NCBI RefSeq assembly: GCF_033115175.1
Contig: NC_084827.1
Coordinates: 24,856,001 to 24,920,000, forward strand
DNA: 64,000 nucleotides
From: Lepus europaeus
Lineage: Eukaryota > Chordata > Mammalia > Lagomorpha > Leporidae
Direction: 5' to 3'
Shown here one piece after another: positions 60,101 through 64,000 of the stretch. Both the position numbers and the translations under genes were made by a program. Position 1 is the stretch's first letter, and every line of letters begins with the position of its first letter. The notes below the pieces were generated by a model. That model had not been told where the DNA came from. It ran no database searches and was given only the letters and a program-made list of their open reading frames with translations.

Positions 60101-61370
60101 GAAACCCACTGTATGCTTTCATATTTAGAAATTTACTCTGAAATTTCTTCCTGGTTAAAATTAATCTGTCAACATGATTTAACCAAAGTTTTAACAATTG
60201 TTCTGCAGAAAACCTCTGTGAATTTTAAGCTAGAAAAAAATCATTGTGCAAAAATTCTCAGTGAACATCTAATCATCAGTGACACTGTTTCAGAATTAGG
60301 TTGACATTTGAGGAAATACAGGCCTATAATAATAGAATAACTTTCTGTTACTAAGAGAAAATAAATATTTTTCAACATTTCTTTCTACACATTTACATAT
60401 AACTCTATTAATGGTACTTTTTTATGTGAGTGACTGTACTTTTTCTTACCTGTGACAGAGTTTCAATGCTATGTAAATAAAATGGTCTGGAAAAAACAAA
60501 AACTGGCAAAACGTAGTCATGTCTAGTCATATTAGCGATTCTCATGGCTTCTCTAACTCGATAATGAACAAATTTCAAAGCATTTGCACTTGACTTCAGT
60601 ATTTTATCCAAGTATATTGAAGGATAAAGTGCGGTGCTTTTTTCCCACAGCCACAGGAGTTGGTCATTGCGGAAAACTTCATCATCTGGGCAATTACCTG
60701 TGTATCTGCCTGAATTTACTTTGTAATCATAATTGTAGCAGTCTGGATAGAGATAAAAGCCCCATAAACGTTTTGGTCTCATTTCTAAAGCCAGGGTGAG
60801 AGTAATATTCATAAAACTCCTTCCGGCATTTTCAAATTCCTGTTGGGCGACTTTTTCCACTTTCGCTTCTGACCAGTAAGGATGATGATTTCTAGCGAAG
60901 GCCAGGGAGTGTTCTCTATATGTTATCCTGTTGCCCCAGTTTCTGTCCCACTGGGGTTTCCAACTTCCCCAGTCAATAACAGCAAGTCCTTCTGATCTCC
61001 ACCAAGGGACAACTTCTGTGATGTCGCTGGCAACTTTCTTGAGGTGTGCAGACAAGCTCGTGTTCTGCGGGATCCCTCCATTATAGGAGTCTCCATCTTG
61101 AGAGAAATAAGGGTAATTGCCCAATTCATTTGGATGAAATATGGTAATTGTTGATCCACTCTCTGTCTCTGTAGGGTTGGATAAAATGTTAAATACCTGG
61201 AGGTTCATATTCACATTGAAGCTATGCCTACAATACACTGTTGGAGCAGCCCAAAAGATGTTGAAAGGCTGGTTTTTGATCACTGGGTGCATTGCTGGCT
61301 TCAGGGCTGGTTGAGTGTCCATGGACAAGAGCAGCAACACTCCCAATCCTGCCACCCACTGGTTACTCAT
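44686..61370 (-). CDS. HYAL6: HYAL6-like hyaluronidase with open exons but catalytic Glu replaced by Gly
   Basis: The spliced CDS is complement(44686..45117, 47183..47272, 60450..61370): 307 + 30 + 143 = 480 codons, with three canonical-looking coding exons. The fold markers are kept: signal peptide (about residues 1-23), C47, Y205, C210, C226, Y252, W328, C340, EGF cysteines C365, C370, C376, C425, C427 and C436, and a very hydrophobic last 25 residues. The D-x-E motif reads D133-W-G135: the proton-donor Glu codon is GGA (60966-60968), one base from GAA, so hydrolase activity is probably lost. It precedes HYAL4 on the same strand, as I recall for Hyal6 in mouse and HYALP1 in human. Alternatives are another testis-type paralogue (HYAL5/SPAM1-like) or a very young pseudogene. 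Introns are 13.2 kb and 2.07 kb. Confidence 0.85.
45340..46310 (+). mobile_element. Ancient L1 3' end in HYAL6-like intron 2
   Basis: A strongly diverged plus-strand L1 ORF2 tail (AAAGTTTCTGTACAATAATAG, AACTCAACAGCAAAACACAC, GCAAATTG, ATATACCCAAAAGAATTG, TGCTGAGTAAAATAAAGGAGG). Non-coding. Confidence 0.75.
46349..46662 (-). repeat. C-type SINE in HYAL6-like intron 2
   Basis: TTTAAGATTTATTTATTTATT tail complement, GTTCACTCTCCAAATGG, and a head ending GGTTTAACCTACTATTCCAC. Confidence 0.87.
46663..47182. other. HYAL6-like intron 2, MIR-like fragment
   Basis: About 46860-47050 resembles a plus-strand MIR (GATGAGCTGAGATTCAGAGAGG, TTAATTAACATGCCC). The remainder leads to the exon 2 donor. Confidence 0.45.
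47183..47272 (-). CDS. HYAL6: HYAL6-like coding exon 2 (30 codons)
   Basis: The acceptor is TTTTCTAG ending at 47273 and the donor is GTAAGT starting at 47182. It has the same length and phase as HYAL4 exon 2 and the same [10 protein letters not shown] core, with W328 kept. The segment after the Trp (GGDEYATS) differs from HYAL4. A chimeric retroelement lies only about 300 bases upstream, in intron 1. Confidence 0.93.
47312..47571 (+). repeat. C-type SINE, 5' half (3' half at 49843)
   Basis: GGTGAAGCAGGTAAAACTGC head through GTGAATGAATCAGTGGATT, then it breaks off where its CT tract should begin. The missing CT tract and AAATAAATAAATAAAATC tail occur at 49843-49975. Confidence 0.8.
47595..48017 (-). 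repeat. ERV LTR ending in a poly(A) tail
   Basis: On the minus strand the LTR begins TGTTGTAGGCAGG straight after the polypurine tract and ends ...GAATATAAAGCTTAACAACTAAAAG followed by an A-run. A poly(A) tail directly at an LTR end suggests a reverse-transcribed RNA copy that ended at the R polyadenylation site. Confidence 0.65.
48113..49140 (-). pseudogene. ERV pol fragments: RT thumb/connection and integrase C-terminus
   Basis: Two recognisable pieces on the minus strand. 48585-48850 carries the end of a class I RT (LGYVV, then FLGMARFCGIWIPRFG). About 48180-48330 carries an integrase C-terminal WKGPYQ block. Sequence between them is shorter than in a provirus, and stops are present. Only decayed pieces remain; no function is claimed. 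Confidence 0.7.
49843..49975 (+). repeat. C-type SINE, 3' half
   Basis: CT-rich tract and AAATAAATAAATAAAATC tail with no SINE body before it. It is the continuation of the half SINE at 47312-47571. Confidence 0.75.
50026..50175 (+). mobile_element. 5'-truncated L1 3' end
   Basis: The G-rich tail (including a G13 run at 50106-50118), TTCATTAAATAAAAGTT and A7. AATAATGTTAT(T)CCTT flanks both sides. Confidence 0.88.
50176..51160. other. HYAL6-like intron 1, no recognised feature
   Basis: Unassigned intron sequence. The open frame at 50432-50797 (minus) shows no family signature. Confidence 0.4.
51161..51472 (+). repeat. C-type SINE
   Basis: GGGGCCGGCACTGCAGTGC shortened head, CATCCCATATGGGCGC, CT tract and AAATAAATAAATAAG tail. 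Confidence 0.87.
51482..51574 (+). mobile_element. Old L1 3' end, interrupted by the 5.6-kb insertion
   Basis: GGGAGAGGGAGGAGGAGAAG ... ATTCCAAGAGCTGTACTTA. It continues at 57165-57222 (TGTAATGTGGGAAGTTTGTATTCCTTAAATAAAAGG). Confidence 0.8.
51575..54600 (-). repeat. Long-form L1 3'UTR, second copy
   Basis: Matches the insertion at 36175-38460, with an extra stretch of about 730 bases (about 53715-54440) that the 36-kb copy lacks. It contains the same ERV gag-end/protease-like block (52400-52920) and the same 85-codon frame (52540-52797), differing at one residue. Confidence 0.85.
54822..55010 (-). pseudogene. L1 ORF2 endonuclease N-terminus, truncated
   Basis: Complement of the ORF2 start: a VNGLN...KRHRL-like region and an ETHL-like endonuclease motif can be read with frame changes. 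It breaks off near 54822, and none of the RT domain follows in this element. Confidence 0.75.
55050..56133 (-). pseudogene. L1 ORF1 (RNA-binding coiled-coil protein), interrupted by stops
   Basis: The ATG at 56133 opens 74 codons: a basic start (MPSNKHKNRGNKNK) and an acidic hinge (YEDDEMEEMQ) leading into a coiled coil. A TGA follows, and the same frame goes on with coiled-coil heptads (NQNEMQKLVEQ, NRVSETEERILDLEDRAQE) until another stop. The C-terminal part is diverged. It is inactive as read. Confidence 0.8.
56134..57164 (-). promoter_or_regulatory. L1 5'UTR (internal promoter region) with YY1-like motif
   Basis: About 1 kb, fairly GC-rich for this window. The minus-strand 5' end carries CAAGATGG within 20 bases of the first base, as in human L1, where YY1 sets the start of transcription. 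Promoter activity is inferred from family and position only. Confidence 0.6.
57165..57222 (+). mobile_element. Old L1 3' end, continuation of 51482-51574
   Basis: Second half of the interrupted L1 tail after the target duplication, ending CCTTAAATAAAAGG and A-rich sequence. Confidence 0.78.
57825..58145 (+). mobile_element. MER2-like (Tigger/pogo-derived) DNA transposon fossil
   Basis: GGTTGAGTGTTCCTTGTCTG start, GGAATATTTATATACATGAAA, GACTGTGACCTCCATCACATGAGG, and a closing GATGTTGGAACATTTCCGAAG. These match my memory of MER2 in order and spacing; there are internal losses and no ORF. Confidence 0.6.
58146..59610. other. HYAL6-like intron 1, one SINE fragment
   Basis: 58660-58800 is a truncated minus-strand C SINE (TTATTTAAAAGTCAGAG ... 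CCAGGGCTGGGCCAGGCC). The rest is unassigned. Confidence 0.55.
59611..59940 (-). repeat. Young C-type SINE with 12-base target duplication
   Basis: A nearly intact GC-rich copy in HYAL6-like intron 1. TAACTTTCAATG lies at 59599-59610 and 59941-59952. Confidence 0.93.
60336..60430 (+). repeat. 95-base duplicated segment, copy 1 (intron 1 start)
   Basis: Identical, base for base as I read it, to 61677-61771. It lies 20-115 bases inside the HYAL6-like intron, just after the exon 1 donor. Confidence 0.95.
60450..61370 (-). CDS. HYAL6: HYAL6-like coding exon 1 (barrel domain, residues 1-307)
   Basis: The ATG at 61370 has G at -3. The signal peptide is short and Leu-rich. The exon holds the altered catalytic motif (D133, W134, G135), the conserved PDCYNY segment (C210) and YPSIY, with Y252 matching HYAL1 Tyr247. 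It ends CAG followed by GTAAGA; the donor GT starts at 60449. Sequons include N103 and N187. No stop or frameshift is seen in 307 codons. Confidence 0.93.
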
Positions 61371-61531
61371 GGCCTGTAATGTTCAGCATCACAGTCGTTT
61401 CCTGGAGTCCTGTAGTTTTGAAGTACACAATGAATAGGTCAATTTTTTTAAAAAAAAACACTATGAGGTTTACTAATATAGTATGCTGGCCTAATTCAAA
61501 GTTTCATTTTTACAAGGAATAAAAAATGAAA

Positions 61532-61880
61532 CTTTTTAAAAGACTCATTTATTTGAAAGGTACAATTACAGAAGCGGGGAGACACTTCTGTCTTCATCCA
61601 CTCCCAAGATGATTACAATGGGAGCCAGCAGCCAGGTCTCCCGTGTGGGTTGTAGGGGCCCAAGTACTTGCCCTATAATAACTTTCTGTTACTAAGAGAA
61701 AATAAATATTTTTCAACATTTCTTTCTACACATTTACATATAACTCTATTAATGGTACTTTTTTATGTGAGGCGCACCAGCAGGAAAACGGATCTGAAGT
61801 TGAGCAGCCAGAACTCCAACCAGAGCTCATAAATGATGCTAACATCACAGGCAGTGATTTAACCCACAACACCAGCCCCA
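61532..61880 (-). repeat. C-type SINE patched by a copied segment
   Basis: SINE body up to GGGCCCAAGTACTTG (61656-61670), then the foreign 95-base block (61677-61771), then SINE again from GCGCACCAGCAGG to AACACCAGCCCC. The SINE bases expected between are missing. Confidence 0.85.
61677..61771 (+). repeat. 95-base duplicated segment, copy 2 (upstream of exon 1)
   Basis: Copy of 60336-60430 in the same orientation, placed inside a SINE about 300 bases upstream of the HYAL6-like start codon. An 8-base difference sits just before it: CCTATAATA is common to both, but ATAGAATA is missing here. Confidence 0.95.
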
Positions 61881-61911
61881 GGAAACTTTTTTAATAATTT
61901 GAAATATGGAG

Positions 61912-62171
61912 GCCAGTTTTGTGGCACAGTGTGTTAAGCCACCACCTGTGATACCAGCATATCCTATGTGAGTGCAGGTTCCAGTTCACAGCTGCTCCAC
62001 ACCTCCCCTCCAGCTCCCTGTTGACATGCCTGGGAAGGCTTAGGAAAATGTCCTAGGTGCTTGGGACCCTGCACCCACATGTGAGACCTTGATGAATTCC
62101 TGGCTTTTGGCTTCTGCCTGGCACAGCCTAGTTGTTGTGGCCATTTGAAGTGTAAACCCATGGATGGAAAA

Positions 62172-62224
<53 letters not shown>

Positions 62225-62271
62225 TCTCCTCTCTGTCACTGTGCCTTTCAAAATAAATACATAAATTTTTT
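61912..62271 (+). repeat. C-type SINE with long (TC)n tract
   Basis: GGAGGCCAGTTTTGTGGCACAG head, (CT)n at 62173-62218 and AAATAAATACATAAA tail. Confidence 0.88.
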
Positions 62272-62800
62272 AACCAATGAATAAATACTATGCTTCATTT
62301 AAATCCTCACCTATGCAAACTGAATCTGCAAGCTGTTCTGAATTCAGTTTCCTGTACACTAACCCAGACAATCCTGTACTGACAAGCCCTTTACCGTATG
62401 AGGAACTAGAAAAGAAGACTTGAGTGGACTACCATATCTTTTTATTGTTTACTGGAAAGGTGACTTCAAGTATATCCTTAGTTGAAAATTAATGAATATT
62501 GGTATTTTAGCAAATGTGAAATAAAACAAAAAGAAATAAACTGTACTAACAGGAAATATCTTGCACACAATTTGAAATGCACTGGCCTCAAGGTTTATCC
62601 TTCATTTTTGAAAGACAGCAAGAAAAAAATCAAAAAACAAAAGAAATAAAGAAATGCCTGTGTATATCAGTTTTGCTGAAAGTAAAGTTTTGTCAAACTT
62701 TATTTTGTATCTTTTTCAAACCAATGATTAAGAAGGAGATGCCACTATAGTTGTAATGACCTGTGATCATTTCAAAATTTACTGAATATGAGTAAATGGT
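62272..62800. other. Upstream flank of the HYAL6-like gene
   Basis: Unassigned AT-rich sequence. No clear 5'UTR exon or promoter is visible. Confidence 0.4.
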
Positions 62801-63134
62801 CATCTTTTTTTTCTAACATTTATTATATGAAAGATAGAGCACAGAGAGACAGAAAGGCACACACAGAGAGAGAATAGAGAGAGATCTTCCATCTTCTATC
62901 CATTCACTTCCCCAAATGACCACAACACCAGGGCTAGGTCAAAGTGAAGCCAGGAGCCAGGAGCTCACCACGTGGGTGCAGAGATACAAGTGCTTGGGTC
63001 ATCTTCTGCTAATTTCCCAAGAGCATTAGCAGCTAGCTGAATCAGAAGTAGAGCAGCCAAGACTTAAATCGTTACCTATAGGGGATACCATTGTAGCAAG
63101 CAGCTTGACTCACTAAGCCACAATGCTGGCCCCT
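62801..63134 (-). repeat. C-type SINE, older copy
   Basis: ACATTTATTATATGAAAGATAG tail complement, TCCATTCACTTCCCCAAATG, and a head ending CTAAGCCACAATGCTGGCC. Confidence 0.85.
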
Positions 63135-64000
63135 TATTTGATTGTTATTTATAGTCCTTGCATATATTCCCACTGAACTGTACTCTTTTTACTTTTGGCT
63201 TCTTGAACTCTTTAGTTAGTGGATCATTAGGTTTTTCACTATGATATAAATTCAAAATGTGCTATCTTAAAAACAAGGAAGGAAGGGAGGGAGGGAAGGG
63301 AGGAAAGGAGGGAGGGAAGGAGGAAGGAGAAGAGAAAGAAAAGGGGTGGGAATGAGGGGGGAATGAATATCATTATATTCTTAGAATTGTATCTGTGAAA
63401 AATAAATAAAATAAATAACAGAGAAGTTACCGTTAGAAGTAAAATAGGCTGAAATAGAAAACAGGAAGAGATGTCAATTACCTGTGAGTTAATTGTGGAT
63501 TTTTGGTGCTATTGTCTCTCAGACGTGTAAATAAGCTAAAAACCCAATTTGTTCTTTTACTCCAAAGTTTTCCCATGAAGAAATTAGATTGTATTTCAGC
63601 AGTTAAAGTCCAAGTTAAACCTGGCTCTTTTGTACCTTCTAACTGGTCAGTTGAGACAAAAACTGCCAAAGAATCTTCCCAGAATATAAGAACCATCTAA
63701 TAGTTGGAATGTTCCAACCAATAAGATCTCACTCTGAAAAGAATATGGTTGAGTTTACGTATCAAAATTAGTTTATTGTGTACTTTTGTACAAAAGTAAT
63801 ATAAGATTTTTCTCTGATGTAATTCAATTCAGTCTTTTAAAATAGGTGTATATTATCTATGCAGTTCCCATTGTCTTAATATAATGAACACAGGAAAAGA
63901 CACCAACTAAAATCACATGTTAACTGTCACAGCCCACGTTTGTACTTGAGCAAGTTCTAGGTTTTCTGCACTACACAGTGAAATTTTTAGTCAGTCAATG
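63135..64000. other. Flank with (GGAA)n tract
   Basis: A (GGAA/GGGA)n purine run at 63278-63350 is followed by an L1- or SINE-like AAATAAATAAAATAAATAA end at 63400-63418. Nothing recognised beyond it. Confidence 0.5.

Overview
The window is mammalian nuclear DNA, almost certainly from a rabbit or close lagomorph. About two dozen tRNA-headed C-type SINEs carry the rabbit signature: a GC-rich head (GGCGCCGCGGCTCA-like), a CT-rich tail and an A-run. The L1 3' ends share one G-rich tail ending in TATTCATTAAATAAAAGTT plus poly(A). Nothing is bacterial; there are no operons, CRISPR arrays or ribosomal RNA.

Two protein-coding genes are present, both on the minus strand, each with three coding exons of a GH56 hyaluronidase. 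HYAL4 (13086 down to 3447) assembles to 481 codons with canonical GT/AG sites. About 31 kb upstream of it in transcription order is a second intact hyaluronidase (61370 down to 44686, 480 codons). Its position before HYAL4 fits HYAL6/HYALP1, which I recall as a pseudogene in human. In the rabbit copy all coding exons and splice sites are open, but the catalytic glutamate of the D-x-E motif is glycine. SPAM1 would be expected beyond the low-coordinate edge.

Layout by region: 1-3.4 kb repeats and old L2/MIR; 3.4-13.1 kb HYAL4, with a twin-primed L1 in intron 1; 13.1-28.5 kb intergenic SINE-rich DNA, including an apparent L1 3' transduction (25.57-26.32 kb); 28.5-31.4 kb a minus-strand class I endogenous retrovirus with gag, a trace of protease and one LTR; 31.4-42.2 kb one old antisense L1 carrying nested younger insertions; 44.7-61.4 kb the HYAL6-like gene, whose 13-kb first intron holds a chimeric ERV/L1 insertion that splits a SINE (47.57-49.84 kb) and a 5.6-kb L1 derivative lacking most of ORF2 (51.57-57.16 kb); 61.4-64 kb upstream flank with SINEs.

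Most unusual points: a hyaluronidase with open exons but no catalytic acid; Gly at HYAL4 residue 263, the position linked to chondroitin specificity; a rabbit L1 3'UTR variant with a retroviral gag-protease-related block, present in two copies; and a 95-bp identical copied patch flanking HYAL6-like exon 1. All identifications come from reading the sequence and from family knowledge; no database search was run.
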